A stretch of DNA of 56,589 nt from positions 1-56,589 of IMG/VR virus record IMGVR_UViG_3300044675_005175. The stretch is one strand, 5' to 3'. This document shows, piece by piece, positions 1 through 7,937 of this stretch. The stretch's first letter is position 1. The number at the start of each line of letters is the position of its first letter. The stretch is from a virus. The notes under the pieces are model-generated. The model had not been told where the DNA came from. It saw only the letters and a program-made list of their open reading frames with translations, and did no database searches. The position numbers and the translations under genes were made by a program.

Positions 1-1
1 T

Positions 2-52
2 TGTGATAGTGCCTTCGTTACAGAAGAGGTGAAGGATGAAGTTGCCATATAG
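2..52 (+). CDS. C-terminal end of a hypothetical protein (cut by window edge)
   Basis: An open frame enters from the left edge and ends at TAG 50-52; the last residues read CDSAFVTEEVKDEVAI. The strong terminator at 144-196 follows it. Too little is present for a function. Confidence 0.4.
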   Translation, partial: CDSAFVTEEVKDEVAI

Positions 53-143
53 CGAAAGTAACAATTTGGAGGGGTGGAGGAAGTGCTGCCCCAGGGTTGT
101 TACAGCCCTCAGCACTCCTCCACTATAATTTTACCCGGTAAAG

Positions 144-196
144 TCAATGTTAGGGGGGGTACCCCCCCACCCCCCCTCAACATTGAAAACTTTTTT
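144..196 (+). terminator. Rho-independent terminator
   Basis: An 8-bp stem (144-151 with 179-186) continues into a G7 run facing C7 runs and is followed by a T-run (TTTTTT). It ends the transcription unit entering from the left, just before the first promoter cassette. Confidence 0.75.
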
Positions 197-232
197 CGAA
201 GAGTGCGAAGCATTATCTTCCCCCTCGCAAAC

Positions 233-277
233 GGACGGTTTCCACCCTTTGTTTCTGCGTCGCAGAAACGGTATAAT
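233..277 (+). promoter_or_regulatory. Promoter cassette 1 of a repeated family
   Basis: Typical member: GC-rich half-hairpin, -35 TTGTTT (249-254), a 17-bp spacer forming CTGC-GTC-GCAG, and -10 TATAAT (272-277). The -35 TTGTTTC can pair with GAAAC in the spacer, so the whole promoter is an inverted repeat. The spacing is exactly that of a sigma-70 promoter. It drives the gene at 300. Confidence 0.75.
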
Positions 278-299
278 AATAGTGTGTAAACGCTGACCC

Positions 300-539
300 A
301 TGGAGAACCCCCTCACTCAGTTTAAATATGCTTTTCAGTTTTGGGCTGCTGCTGTTTTTGGTGTGTATTCACAACACTTTTACGAGTGGGATGAGTGGTT
401 GTTCCGCGATACAAGGTACACGCAAGAAAATCTTACGGGACGGTTCTGGCAAGAGATCAATGACGGCTGGGATTGGATGCAACCTTATATGATTGAGCAC
501 CTTGCGGAATTTAACTCGTGGGACGAACTCACCCCTTAG
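300..539 (+). CDS. Hypothetical protein, tryptophan-rich
   Basis: 79 aa, first gene after promoter cassette 1 (about 20 bp from the -10). Very rich in aromatic residues (Trp in FQFW, YEWDEWLF, GRFW, DGWDW, NSWDE). No signal peptide or clear membrane helix and no family recognised. The gene stands alone between two promoter cassettes, so it is probably monocistronic. Confidence 0.6.
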   Translation: MENPLTQFKYAFQFWAAAVFGVYSQHFYEWDEWLFRDTRYTQENLTGRFWQEINDGWDWMQPYMIEHLAEFNSWDELTP

Positions 540-559
540 TCACCATCAACCCCGAAAAC

Positions 560-605
560 GGGCGGTTTCCACCCCCTAGTTTCTGCTTGGCAGAAACGGT
601 ATAAT
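560..605 (+). promoter_or_regulatory. Promoter cassette 2
   Basis: -35 TAGTTT 577-582, 17-bp inverted-repeat spacer, -10 TATAAT 600-605. Drives the gene at 630. Confidence 0.75.
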
Positions 606-629
606 AATAGCATACAAACGCCAGACCCA

Positions 630-881
630 ATGCCGAACTACAAAACCGTGGAAACCAGCCCCGAAGTCTGGGCGGTCATTCGTGCTCGCCACCCTGAGCT
701 TGTGCCGTTCGGTACTGCATCATTTGAAGGCGACATGTTTACAAGTTATGGATTCCCTGGGTGTGACTTTCCGGTGATGGAAGCTCGAACCACTTGGGAC
801 ATCAACCCCGAGGAGAGGTGGAAGCGCAACAACGAGCAGCATCGCTACTGGCTGTGCTTGCCCATTGAGAACCAAGATTGA
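630..881 (+). CDS. Hypothetical protein
   Basis: 83 aa, ATG 25 bp after the -10 of cassette 2. Acidic, with no recognisable domain. It contains a WDINPEERWKRNNEQHRYW stretch. The next small gene follows after about 40 bp and probably shares the transcript. Confidence 0.6.
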   Translation: MPNYKTVETSPEVWAVIRARHPELVPFGTASFEGDMFTSYGFPGCDFPVMEARTTWDINPEERWKRNNEQHRYWLCLPIENQD

Positions 882-921
882 GAACCCATCCGCATGGAGG
901 CTATACTGCAACTTGAGACCA

Positions 922-1059
922 ATGACTGAGGAACAATTCTACCTGCTGTGGGAGAAATTCGCCTATTCGACCCTGGTGGATTCCCTGCCCGACGATGTCC
1001 CACAAGAGTGCGAAAGACTCGGCATTTCCGTTGATTACTTCCTCTTCGAGTTTATCTAG
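922..1059 (+). CDS. Hypothetical small acidic protein
   Basis: 45 aa, starting MTEEQFYLLW. An in-frame upstream start at 865 would overlap the previous gene by 17 bp, so the internal ATG is preferred. Family unknown. Confidence 0.5.
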   Translation: MTEEQFYLLWEKFAYSTLVDSLPDDVPQECERLGISVDYFLFEFI

Positions 1060-1084
1060 TAGAAACTTTGTCAAAAGGTTGGAT

Positions 1085-1150
1085 GGGCGGTTAACCGCTC
1101 GCTCTGGGGCGGTTTACCGGCTTGTTTCTGCAGGGCAGAAACGGTATAGT
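1085..1150 (+). promoter_or_regulatory. Promoter cassette 3 with doubled GC-rich half
   Basis: Two GGGCGGTT blocks (1085 and 1107) precede -35 TTGTTT 1122-1127, a 17-bp spacer and -10 TATAGT 1145-1150. Confidence 0.75.
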
Positions 1151-1173
1151 AGTTACAGCGAACTTCACCAGCC

Positions 1174-1410
1174 ATGGCCGTCACCCCTTACGCCCTGCTT
1201 CCCACCTTTGAGCGGGACTACATTATGACTGAGATTCTTCGCTACAACGACGGCAAGGAGGTCGTCAGCAAAACCGCTGTGTGCCGCCTGACTGTAAACC
1301 GCGCCGCAAGCGTTACCCACCTCCCCGGCCACAAGCACGGCAGGGTTAGCTTCTGGCTCGATCACGACCCACGCATTGTTGCCGTCTCTTACACCTACGC
1401 GCTGGCCTGA
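1174..1410 (+). CDS. Hypothetical protein
   Basis: 78 aa, ATG 23 bp after the -10. The middle (VCRLTVNRAASVTHLPGHK) and the end (DPRIVAVSYTYALA) look beta-rich. No family recognised. Together with the next genes to 2793 it uses noticeably more GC-rich codons than most of the arm. Confidence 0.6.
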   Translation: MAVTPYALLPTFERDYIMTEILRYNDGKEVVSKTAVCRLTVNRAASVTHLPGHKHGRVSFWLDHDPRIVAVSYTYALA

Positions 1411-1451
1411 CCCACGGCTCGCCGGGGCTCCCCGGCAGCAATCCACCACCA

Positions 1452-1985
1452 ATGACACCCTCAGATTTAATCGCCATGCCTGCCACTATTCCCGCCATCA
1501 CTGGCCAGCCGACCCATGAGTTTAACTTTGATCACTGCGTCTACCGGGAGTTCTGGGCTGGAGAGTACCCTTACTCTAGTCATTGCCGCGCTCAGTTATT
1601 GGGACTAGACGGAACAGTTGTAAGAGAGTTTCATTTCTCAACGACCTTCAATCGGCTCCCGACCGATGCCGATTGGTGCAAATGGTGGGCTAGGGATTAC
1701 ATACCAGCCGATGCCACCATTGATACTGTCGTGGACATGTGGACGCGCCGAGGAAAGACCGCTGAAGAACTGATGGCGACCTTAGGTAAAGCCGTAGAAG
1801 CAAAAAGAGCAGCAATATCCAGAGACAAAAGACCGCTGTTTTCGTACAAAGGCAATGCTTTACGCAATGAATGGCGTAAGATTTACGAAGAAAAGAAAGA
1901 GTGCAGAAGGTTTTTGGCACATCAGGGCCATTTGCTACAGCAGTTTTTGACAGGTGGCAAGAATTATTTGCCTGGGAGCTTTTGA
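1452..1985 (+). CDS. Hypothetical protein
   Basis: 177 aa. The N-terminal half is aromatic-rich (FNFDHCVYREFWAGEY, DWCKWWARDY); the C-terminal half is basic and helical (about residues 100-165, many Lys/Arg), which could suggest nucleic-acid binding, but no domain is recognised. Confidence 0.6.
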   Translation: MTPSDLIAMPATIPAITGQPTHEFNFDHCVYREFWAGEYPYSSHCRAQLLGLDGTVVREFHFSTTFNRLPTDADWCKWWARDYIPADATIDTVVDMWTRRGKTAEELMATLGKAVEAKRAAISRDKRPLFSYKGNALRNEWRKIYEEKKECRRFLAHQGHLLQQFLTGGKNYLPGSF

Positions 1986-2056
1986 CCCCAACCCCCGGCT
2001 AACCCCAACCCGCCAGACGCCGTGAGCTTGGCATCCCATCCCATTGCATCTCAACC

Positions 2057-2245
2057 ATGGCCCAGCCCATCCCCACCGTTGCCGACATCCTGGCCAGCAC
2101 GTGGCTTGGCGGCGATCTCCATGAATGGAACACCGACGCTGCCGTGATCCGCATCACCCGATCCGAACTCCGCTCGGCCCTTGAGAATGCCTACGACTCA
2201 CTGATGCCCAACTGGCCCGCCATGGTGGAGATTGACGATGCCTGA
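2057..2245 (+). CDS. Hypothetical protein, paralogue of the C-terminal part of the gene at 4184
   Basis: 62 aa. Its end (ITRSELRSALENAYDSLMPN then WPAMVEIDDA) matches VTREELRRAFDNAYDPNEPD then WAMRVKIDD in the protein at 4184-4618, so the two share a roughly 60-residue module. The stop overlaps the start of the next gene. Confidence 0.6.
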   Translation: MAQPIPTVADILASTWLGGDLHEWNTDAAVIRITRSELRSALENAYDSLMPNWPAMVEIDDA

Positions 2246-2582
2246 CCCCACCATGACCACACCATCCGAACTGTTTACGCACCCACGCCCGCGCTGTGTC
2301 GTCACAACTGTCTACAGCGATCCCGCTGTCAGCTTGACCGTTCAGGCATGGCGCCGCGAGCTATGCTCTTACTACCTGCTATTTCGGATAGCAAATCAGT
2401 ATTCATTGACCCTTAACGAAACTGCGGTTTTTTATTTTTTCCGCAGATTTCCAGACTGGTATATTCAGCCTCCAGGAGGCTGGGCCAAGCACACTTGGAA
2501 CCCCGCCACCGATAAGCGGGTGTCGGCACAAGCGCTCGCCGTCGTAGAGGCTTGGCTGGCCGAGCAAGAGGCCAATGCCTGA
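2232..2582 (+). CDS. Hypothetical protein
   Basis: 116 aa. The ATG lies inside the end of the previous gene (translational coupling); ATG 2241 and 2256 are also possible. The middle is a predicted helix rich in Tyr/Leu (ELCSYYLLFRIANQYSL); the end is acidic. Family unknown. Confidence 0.55.
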   Translation: MTMPDPTMTTPSELFTHPRPRCVVTTVYSDPAVSLTVQAWRRELCSYYLLFRIANQYSLTLNETAVFYFFRRFPDWYIQPPGGWAKHTWNPATDKRVSAQALAVVEAWLAEQEANA

Positions 2583-2793
2583 CCCCACCTGGCGCGACCA
2601 CTGCCGCCCAATCATTACCGCCGTGATCCAGCGGGTCGGCACCGAGGACCGCAAAACACTGCAGCTGGCTCTGGACGCTGCCTACCCCCGCGACCGTGGC
2701 CGCGTTTGCTGCTTGACAGGCAGGGACGACGCCTACGATGTCTGGTGCGATGAGGTCAGGCGCCAGCAGCTCTCGCTTCTGGGTGCCGAATGA
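2575..2793 (+). CDS. Small conserved-looking phage protein (AYP...YDVWCDEVRRQ type)
   Basis: 72 aa, overlapping the previous gene by 8 bp. It contains ALDAAYPRDRG and YDVWCDEVRRQ, which resemble a short motif I associate with small phage proteins of unknown role. A Cys pair (VCCLTG) is present. Confidence 0.55.
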   Translation: MPDPTWRDHCRPIITAVIQRVGTEDRKTLQLALDAAYPRDRGRVCCLTGRDDAYDVWCDEVRRQQLSLLGAE

Positions 2794-2861
2794 CACCTGG
2801 TCCTACCGGTGCCGATCTCCAGCGTCGGTGCCACGCCAGGGATTAGTGGGTCGTGGTCCAA

Positions 2862-2926
2862 GGGCGGTTTCCCGTTTGCCCTGGGGCGGTTTACCCCTTG
2901 TTTCTGCCCCGCAGAAACGGTATAGT
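2862..2926 (+). promoter_or_regulatory. Promoter cassette 4
   Basis: Doubled GC-rich half, -35 TTGTTT 2898-2903, 17-bp spacer, -10 TATAGT 2921-2926. Drives the gene at 2992. Confidence 0.75.
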
Positions 2927-2991
2927 AGTTACAGCGAGTCAGTTCAGCACTGGCTCAATCGCGATTTCTAACCCGACCCTTTACTCTGAAA

Positions 2992-3210
2992 ATGGCAACC
3001 ACCTACATCAACAAAGCTCAACGCCAGACCTTGATTGATCAGTTCATGGAGTGTTGGTTTGACACTGAGAGTTATTCCACCGAAGACGCCGCAGAGGAAG
3101 AGGGTCGAGAAATGCGTGCTGAACTAGAATCCCTGAACAACAGCCAACTTATGGCTGAAATTAAGAAAAGTGAATGGTCGATCTTCACGTTAAACGGTTG
3201 TTCCATCTAA
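2992..3210 (+). CDS. Hypothetical acidic helical protein
   Basis: 72 aa. The centre is strongly acidic (EDAAEEEGREMRAELESL), probably helical. Unknown family. About 95 bp without a cassette separate it from the next gene. Confidence 0.6.
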   Translation: MATTYINKAQRQTLIDQFMECWFDTESYSTEDAAEEEGREMRAELESLNNSQLMAEIKKSEWSIFTLNGCSI

Positions 3211-3305
3211 GGCGGATCCCCCGTCTCACCTTTCCCCGTGAAACACCCTAAAGTAAGTAATGTGAACTTGACCATCCACCCCTCCACCCATACCTATTAA
3301 ACACC

Positions 3306-3746
3306 ATGCCAGCCAACGACACTCAGGTAACACCAGTTCCTCACCTATGGGAAGTCAGTCACCCTTACTACTGTAACTTAGGAAACTACTACGCCCCTGG
3401 TGGCGCTAAAGGTTACCGAGAGTACAAGTCTATAGCCGACTTCCTGGTTGAAGAAGGCGATAGCGACATGGACTACAATCTTGTATTTCGATGGGACTGG
3501 GTGGAGGATCACGAGGAGGACTCCGAAGGGGCGCCATTTCCGCACGTGGGCGACGACAACTACCGCAACGGTAAGCTGTTCCTCTTCATTATGCAGCAAC
3601 GCAGAGGCTTATACGAGTGGATTGAGATTGAAGTTTGTAGGGCTGACGAGCCCGCTGTTATCGCCTACCTGACTCCCAGGTGGGAACACATGAAAGCACT
3701 GTGGGAGCCACTTGGCGGAGCCTGCTCGAACGCACCCCTAAATTGA
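3306..3746 (+). CDS. Hypothetical protein
   Basis: 146 aa, acidic, many Trp/Tyr. No motif recognised. Followed at once by promoter cassette 5, so it ends a transcription unit. Confidence 0.6.
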   Translation: MPANDTQVTPVPHLWEVSHPYYCNLGNYYAPGGAKGYREYKSIADFLVEEGDSDMDYNLVFRWDWVEDHEEDSEGAPFPHVGDDNYRNGKLFLFIMQQRRGLYEWIEIEVCRADEPAVIAYLTPRWEHMKALWEPLGGACSNAPLN

Positions 3747-3756
3747 GTCTTGTGTG

Positions 3757-3822
3757 GGGCGGTTTCCCGTTTGCCCTAGGACGGTTTACCTCCCTGTTTC
3801 TGCAGGGCAGAAACGGTATAAT
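3757..3822 (+). promoter_or_regulatory. Promoter cassette 5
   Basis: -35 CTGTTT 3794-3799, 17-bp inverted-repeat spacer, -10 TATAAT 3817-3822. Confidence 0.75.
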
Positions 3823-3846
3823 AAATACAGCGAAACGACCCCGGCA

Positions 3847-4143
3847 GTGACCACCCTCCAAAATCTGAGCCACGACGACACTCACAACCGTCCGACCCAG
3901 TACGAAATCGTGGTGGTTATCGACGGTGAACGGATTCTCGCTGGCTACTCGGCAAAGAAAACAAAGAAGGCTCTGCTCACCGTCGCACTCGACAACGATG
4001 ATGTCCGCCTCCAAATGCTCGCAGCTCTTCCCGCCGACGACGCCTCAACCCCAACCTACACCGCTCGCAACGGGTGGGTTCTGGGCAACTCCGTCATTCG
4101 TTGGTCCGGTGGAACACTCCGTCACCCTGCCCTTAGTTCTTGA
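3847..4143 (+). CDS. Hypothetical protein, GTG start
   Basis: 98 aa with GTG at 3847. The frame stays open upstream through the promoter, but a start there would lie before the expected transcription start, and no in-frame ATG follows the -10. YEIVVVIDGERILAG then KKTKKALLTVALD suggests an alpha/beta fold. Unknown function. Confidence 0.5.
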   Translation: MTTLQNLSHDDTHNRPTQYEIVVVIDGERILAGYSAKKTKKALLTVALDNDDVRLQMLAALPADDASTPTYTARNGWVLGNSVIRWSGGTLRHPALSS

Positions 4144-4183
4144 CACAACCGCTTTAACTCGTTAGAACCCATTTCCAACTACC

Positions 4184-4618
4184 ATGATTGAAGAAGCACT
4201 AGCCAGTTTAGACTGGGCACCATCCGGTTCCAAGTACATACTGGTCTCAGACAACTCTGACGGTAGACGACTGCCGTACATTGGCCCTTTCTCTTCGCTC
4301 GCAGCCGCGTCCGACTGGCGCAGCGATGCTGAGAGGCAAGGGGTTATTTACGCAAATCGCTACCACTTGAGAGCTCTACAGGAGCCCCAACCCCTGGAAG
4401 AATCACCGGCACTGACCAACTCTGCCGTCACTGACCTGCTAGACTATACTGACATCGGGAACGGTTACCACACTTGGCTCACCGAGGATGGCCCCATCAC
4501 TGTCACTCGGGAAGAACTGCGCCGAGCTTTCGACAACGCCTACGACCCGAACGAGCCGGACTGGGCGATGAGAGTGAAAATTGACGATTCCACTGTCCCC
4601 CTACGTTTGCTACCTTGA
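4184..4618 (+). CDS. Hypothetical two-part protein
   Basis: 144 aa. The C-terminal ~60 residues are homologous to the whole protein at 2057-2245; the N-terminal ~80 residues are additional. This is either a fusion here or a truncated copy there. No domain name can be given. Confidence 0.6.
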   Translation: MIEEALASLDWAPSGSKYILVSDNSDGRRLPYIGPFSSLAAASDWRSDAERQGVIYANRYHLRALQEPQPLEESPALTNSAVTDLLDYTDIGNGYHTWLTEDGPITVTREELRRAFDNAYDPNEPDWAMRVKIDDSTVPLRLLP

Positions 4619-4624
4619 ACTAGC

Positions 4625-4828
4625 ATGGAAATCAACCTGCCCTACGTTCCCTTTCTGTCCTCCGACGTCCCGTTTAAGGGGAGGGTCTATCGCCCTAGGG
4701 GGCACTTTATTCAAATGCAAGTTATCGGCCCCATCTGGTGGGCTGGCGGGTACTGCTCGTCTCCCGAAATTGCTCGTGTAATTAGTGACCGTTTAAACGC
4801 CGCTTCCAAATCGACCCGTACAACATGA
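4625..4828 (+). CDS. Hypothetical protein
   Basis: 67 aa, 6 bp after the previous stop. Beta-rich with WWAGGYCSSPEIARVISDRL near the end. Unknown. Confidence 0.55.
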   Translation: MEINLPYVPFLSSDVPFKGRVYRPRGHFIQMQVIGPIWWAGGYCSSPEIARVISDRLNAASKSTRTT

Positions 4829-4850
4829 TTCAAGCGTACGAAGACCTTTG

Positions 4851-4895
4851 GGGCGGTTTCCACCCCCTGTTTCTGCTCGGGAGAAACGGTAAACT
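4851..4895 (+). promoter_or_regulatory. Promoter cassette 6 (weak -10)
   Basis: -35 CTGTTT 4867-4872, 17-bp spacer, -10 reads TAAACT (4890-4895), off consensus, so it is probably weaker. Confidence 0.6.
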
Positions 4896-4919
4896 AAGTG
4901 AGTTAAAAGGCATCCCACA

Positions 4920-5261
4920 ATGACAGTCTCTGCTTCCGTGCTACTTTCAATACTGTGTAAAGCCAAGGAGCTTGATGTTCGGGTAGTGTTTGATACCCGT
5001 GAGGAGTTCGGACGCTACAACGTAAACTTTCACTTCCCGGATCGCTACACTGTCGATAAATGCTCCCTGAATCTCTTTAGTGAGAACATAGGGGAGGTAA
5101 CCTTTGAGCAGGTGGCAGAAAGCCTCCTTTTAAGAGAAGATTCGCTGAGGCAAATAGAGCTGGACAGACAAGACAGCGAGAGGAAAGAGCTTCTGGAGCG
5201 GTTAAACCTATCCGACAAAGACAAGGAGTTACTTGGGTTGCAATCCTTGCCTGGCCATTAG
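4920..5261 (+). CDS. Hypothetical protein with helical C-terminus
   Basis: 113 aa. The first ~60 residues look alpha/beta; residues ~65-105 form a charged helix (LREDSLRQIELDRQDSERKE). Unknown function. Confidence 0.6.
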   Translation: MTVSASVLLSILCKAKELDVRVVFDTREEFGRYNVNFHFPDRYTVDKCSLNLFSENIGEVTFEQVAESLLLREDSLRQIELDRQDSERKELLERLNLSDKDKELLGLQSLPGH

Positions 5262-5271
5262 ACGGCAGGGT

Positions 5272-5315
5272 GGGCGGTTTCCCGGCTTGCCCTTTCCGCC
5301 AAACCACGCTATGGT
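5272..5315 (+). promoter_or_regulatory. Promoter cassette 7 (CACGCTAT subtype)
   Basis: -35 TTGCCC 5287-5292, 17-bp spacer ending AAACCACGC, -10 TATGGT 5310-5315. It shares the AAACCACGC end with the cassette at 19553. Confidence 0.65.
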
Positions 5316-5347
5316 AGTTACGGTGAATCGACCCCATCCTGAATCTT

Positions 5348-6112
5348 ATGGAAAAACTTTTAGTTGAAGAAATCAGCCTCACCATGGTGAAGATCCCGTC
5401 AGGCAGCTTTTTGATGGGCTCTCCTGAGGACGAGCCGGAGCGATCAGACGATGAAGGCCCCCAGCATGGAGTGACGCTGGGCGCCTTCTGGATGGCCCAA
5501 ACACCGATTACCCAGGCCCAGTGGCGGACGGTGGCGGATTGGCAGAAGGTAGAGCGTGACCTGGAGCCCGATCCATCGAATTTCAAGGGAGCGAACCGTC
5601 CGGTGGAGCGGGTGTGCTGGTTTGATGCGCAGGAGTTCTGCCGCCGCCTGAGCCAGCGCACGGGCCAACGTTACGTGCTGCCGAGCGAGGCGCAGTGGGA
5701 ATACGCCTGTCGTGCCGGCAGCAGCACGCCGTTTCATTTCGGGGCCACGCTGACGCCAGATCTGGCCAACTACAACGGCAATCACGTTTATGGAAATGGC
5801 CCCAAGGGCACTTATCGCGAGCAGACTGTTGAGGTGGCCAGCTTTGCGGCCAATGGCTGGGGCCTGCATGACATGCACGGCAATGTCTGGGAGTGGTGCG
5901 CAGACCATTGGCATTACAGTTACAACTTCGCCCCTGGTGATGACCAACCCTGGCATATACCTGCCGCTGCTGATGATGAACCAAGGCTGCTGCGCGGCGG
6001 GTCGTGGGTCAACTTCCCCAGGTACTGCCGCTCGGCTTACCGCTTCATCAACCACCCGGACTTCCGCGGCCTCAACGTCGGTTTCCGCGTCTGTTGCCTC
6101 CCCCAGGACTAA
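5348..6112 (+). CDS. FGE-sulfatase/SUMF1-type C-type-lectin-fold protein
   Basis: 254 aa, the full length of the formylglycine-generating-enzyme-like domain (PF03781). Hallmarks in order: MVKIPSGSFLMGS near residue 14, PVERVCWFDAQEFCRRLS, LPSEAQWEYACRAG, NGWGLHDMHGNVWEWC and the ending LLRGGSW...CRSAYR...GFRVC. In phages and cyanobacteria this fold often serves as a ligand-binding display protein. The last ~40 residues match the layout of a diversity-generating-retroelement variable region, but no reverse transcriptase or template copy is visible here. Catalytic FGE function is not shown. Its codons are much more GC-rich than its neighbours', suggesting recent transfer from a host. Confidence 0.85.
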   Translation: MEKLLVEEISLTMVKIPSGSFLMGSPEDEPERSDDEGPQHGVTLGAFWMAQTPITQAQWRTVADWQKVERDLEPDPSNFKGANRPVERVCWFDAQEFCRRLSQRTGQRYVLPSEAQWEYACRAGSSTPFHFGATLTPDLANYNGNHVYGNGPKGTYREQTVEVASFAANGWGLHDMHGNVWEWCADHWHYSYNFAPGDDQPWHIPAAADDEPRLLRGGSWVNFPRYCRSAYRFINHPDFRGLNVGFRVCCLPQD

Positions 6113-6169
6113 TTCTTTACCCTTAAACCCTTTATATCTTTACACTTCAGCTGTTGGCTGTGTGAAGTT

Positions 6170-6235
6170 GGGCGGCTTTCCGCCCCCTGTGAACCGGTTT
6201 ACCCCCTTGTTTCTGCGGTGCAGAAACGGTATACT
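6170..6235 (+). promoter_or_regulatory. Promoter cassette 8
   Basis: -35 TTGTTT 6207-6212, 17-bp inverted-repeat spacer, -10 TATACT 6230-6235. Confidence 0.75.
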
Positions 6236-6259
6236 AAATGAGTTGAAAGGCACTCCCCA

Positions 6260-6607
6260 ATGACCTCACCCACAAAGTCTCTCCGCCCAACCATCGCCAA
6301 CTTGGCCGCAGGTCAAATTGTACGCGCTGGATACAGTTACCATGGCGACACATCCGGGGTCGTCAAATACCGTTTCATAGGCTTCAGGTACAACGACACA
6401 TGGTTCAGCAACTTGAGGGATCTTAAGAATTTCATGGGTGCCACGACTCTTGCGAGCCTAGAACAAGCAGCCGAACGCAGGGGCACGGAGTCAATACATG
6501 CTGGGTTCAAGAGTGAGCAGGGTGAGTACCAGTGGGAAGCCTACCTCTGGAACGGTGCCTTCCAAGTTGGAACGAGTGCCGATCGCCTTTTGCTCAGGGC
6601 TGCCTAA
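6260..6607 (+). CDS. Hypothetical protein
   Basis: 115 aa, ATG 24 bp after the -10. Beta-rich centre (VVKYRFIGFRYNDTWFSN) and WEAYLWNGAFQVG near the end. Unknown. Confidence 0.6.
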   Translation: MTSPTKSLRPTIANLAAGQIVRAGYSYHGDTSGVVKYRFIGFRYNDTWFSNLRDLKNFMGATTLASLEQAAERRGTESIHAGFKSEQGEYQWEAYLWNGAFQVGTSADRLLLRAA

Positions 6608-6633
6608 CCTCCTTATCTTTGACCTTGGCTATT

Positions 6634-6756
6634 ATGGAACCAACCATTCTCCCCTACCGTGTGTGCAGCAGCGTTGGCGCCGAGCACGCTATCCTTGCAC
6701 TGTTTTTGAACCGACGACTGGCCTACCGGTTTCGGGACATTCTCTGGTCAGACTAA
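6634..6756 (+). CDS. Hypothetical 40-aa protein
   Basis: Starts MEPTILPYRVCSSVGAEHA; a longer in-frame start at 6532 would lie wholly inside the previous gene. Ends FRDILWSD. Small and unsupported by homology. Confidence 0.4.
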   Translation: MEPTILPYRVCSSVGAEHAILALFLNRRLAYRFRDILWSD

Positions 6757-6839
6757 CCCGCTTGGGTAGCTAATCCGCCCATCTGGGTCGAGACCCTGAC
6801 TCCGGAAGGGTGGCTGCGCGACCCTGACTGATAAGTTCC

Positions 6840-6893
6840 CTCAGCAAACCTCAGCAAACCCTCAGCAAACCCTCAGTAATCACACAGCAAACC
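6840..6893 (+). repeat. Short tandem repeat, CTCAGCAAACC units
   Basis: About four and a half imperfect copies of a 10-11-bp unit (CTCAGCAAACC) directly upstream of the ATG at 6895. The units lack a Shine-Dalgarno sequence, so this repeat forms the whole leader next to the start. Confidence 0.7.
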
Positions 6894-6894
6894 T

Positions 6895-7161
6895 ATGGGC
6901 AATTCAGGCAGGTCCGTCTACGGTGATCCCTTTGTACCAAGCACCTATAACTGGGTCAGGGAAGGAGAAGTAGCTGTTGTAACTTACGGAGACACCGACG
7001 GCACTCGGTTCAGCATTCGCTACACCAAGGGGGCACTCCGACAGGCTCTCGTAGAGATTGAAAACAACTGGCTTCAGGGCAGTTCGTGGTTCTCCTGTGA
7101 ACAGTCCTATGAATCCCTCAGAGCTTACTACCTGGCTGGCGGACAACTCTTTTCCTGGTAG
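6895..7161 (+). CDS. Hypothetical protein
   Basis: 88 aa. Beta-hairpin-like centre (EGEVAVVTYGDTDGTRFSI) and a helical end. No promoter cassette precedes it; the tandem repeat does. Unknown. Confidence 0.6.
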   Translation: MGNSGRSVYGDPFVPSTYNWVREGEVAVVTYGDTDGTRFSIRYTKGALRQALVEIENNWLQGSSWFSCEQSYESLRAYYLAGGQLFSW

Positions 7162-7199
7162 CATCTCCGCTTTGGCTAGGACCGGATAACCGTTTGCTT

Positions 7200-7245
7200 A
7201 AGGGCGGTTTCCCGGCTTGGTTTCTCGAAGGAAAACCGGTATATG
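7200..7245 (+). promoter_or_regulatory. Promoter cassette 9
   Basis: GC half, -35 TTGGTT 7217-7222, inverted-repeat spacer (TTTCTCGAAGGAAAA), -10 TATATG 7240-7245. Confidence 0.65.
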
Positions 7246-7277
7246 TAACTGTGATTACAGTTCACTTCAACTCTCCT

Positions 7278-7616
7278 ATGCAAAACCCTTTCTCACCTGC
7301 AGCGGAAATCCTCCGACTCGACATTAACCCTGTGGACACGATTCACCACGAGGGGATGGTTTACACAGAGGTTAGTGGGTGCGACATATGGCTCGTACAG
7401 GGTTCCGAACCAAACCAGTTCTACGTTTCTAATGCGTTGGGGGTCCGTCGTTCGCAGATACGAGAGGACCCTACTGACGCGGTTCTCGACTTACTGGAGC
7501 TAGACCCAACGTTGTTAGGCCGCTGTAACACTTTCTTCCCCCGTACTAGTCCTGGCCCTGAAAACTTTCAACTTATCCCATCCGACTATGACTTTCGACT
7601 CAAAGACACCCTTTGA
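7278..7616 (+). CDS. Hypothetical protein
   Basis: 112 aa starting MQNPFSPAAE. The frame is open upstream to 7194 but that would start inside the promoter. Acidic, with no motif. The next gene overlaps its end by 29 bp. Confidence 0.55.
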   Translation: MQNPFSPAAEILRLDINPVDTIHHEGMVYTEVSGCDIWLVQGSEPNQFYVSNALGVRRSQIREDPTDAVLDLLELDPTLLGRCNTFFPRTSPGPENFQLIPSDYDFRLKDTL

Positions 7617-7821
7617 TATTACGGTAGAGCTCTCAAAGGAGCAGGTTGAGCATATTGTCCAGGAAGCAATGCTCGAAAAGTTCCGAGACTACAACGTTGC
7701 AAAAGTTTCATTTGTGATCGGAACTGAGGAGGATCGAATGGGGTACACCACCGGTCACTACCTTCGAACTGCAAAAGTTTCTCTGAGTAATAATCTGGGA
7801 TCTGCTTCAAATGGACGTTGA
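7588..7821 (+). CDS. Hypothetical protein, family shared with 11618 and 11842
   Basis: 77 aa. Pattern: a hydrophobic/charged helix (VELSKEQVEHIVQEAMLE), then a strand (VAKVSFVIG), a ...GYTTGHYLR... loop, and a final strand. The proteins at 11618 and 11842 share this layout and length, so this is a dispersed small paralogue family. Confidence 0.6.
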   Translation: MTFDSKTPFDITVELSKEQVEHIVQEAMLEKFRDYNVAKVSFVIGTEEDRMGYTTGHYLRTAKVSLSNNLGSASNGR

Positions 7822-7937
7822 ACGTCAAACCTTGATGAGGAGCGAAATTAGCAGCGAAGTGGTACAATGACAATCCTTGCAAATTTCTCTTCGAGAAAAC
7901 AAGCCGGTAAACCGTCACAGAGCAAGGGGTTGGGCCA

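Noticed and set aside
74-289. A 71-codon frame at the left end
   Set aside because: It runs through the terminator and the promoter cassette; composition is that of those elements.
5348-6112. A complete diversity-generating retroelement
   Set aside because: No reverse transcriptase, accessory protein or template repeat is in the window; only the target-like fold is present.
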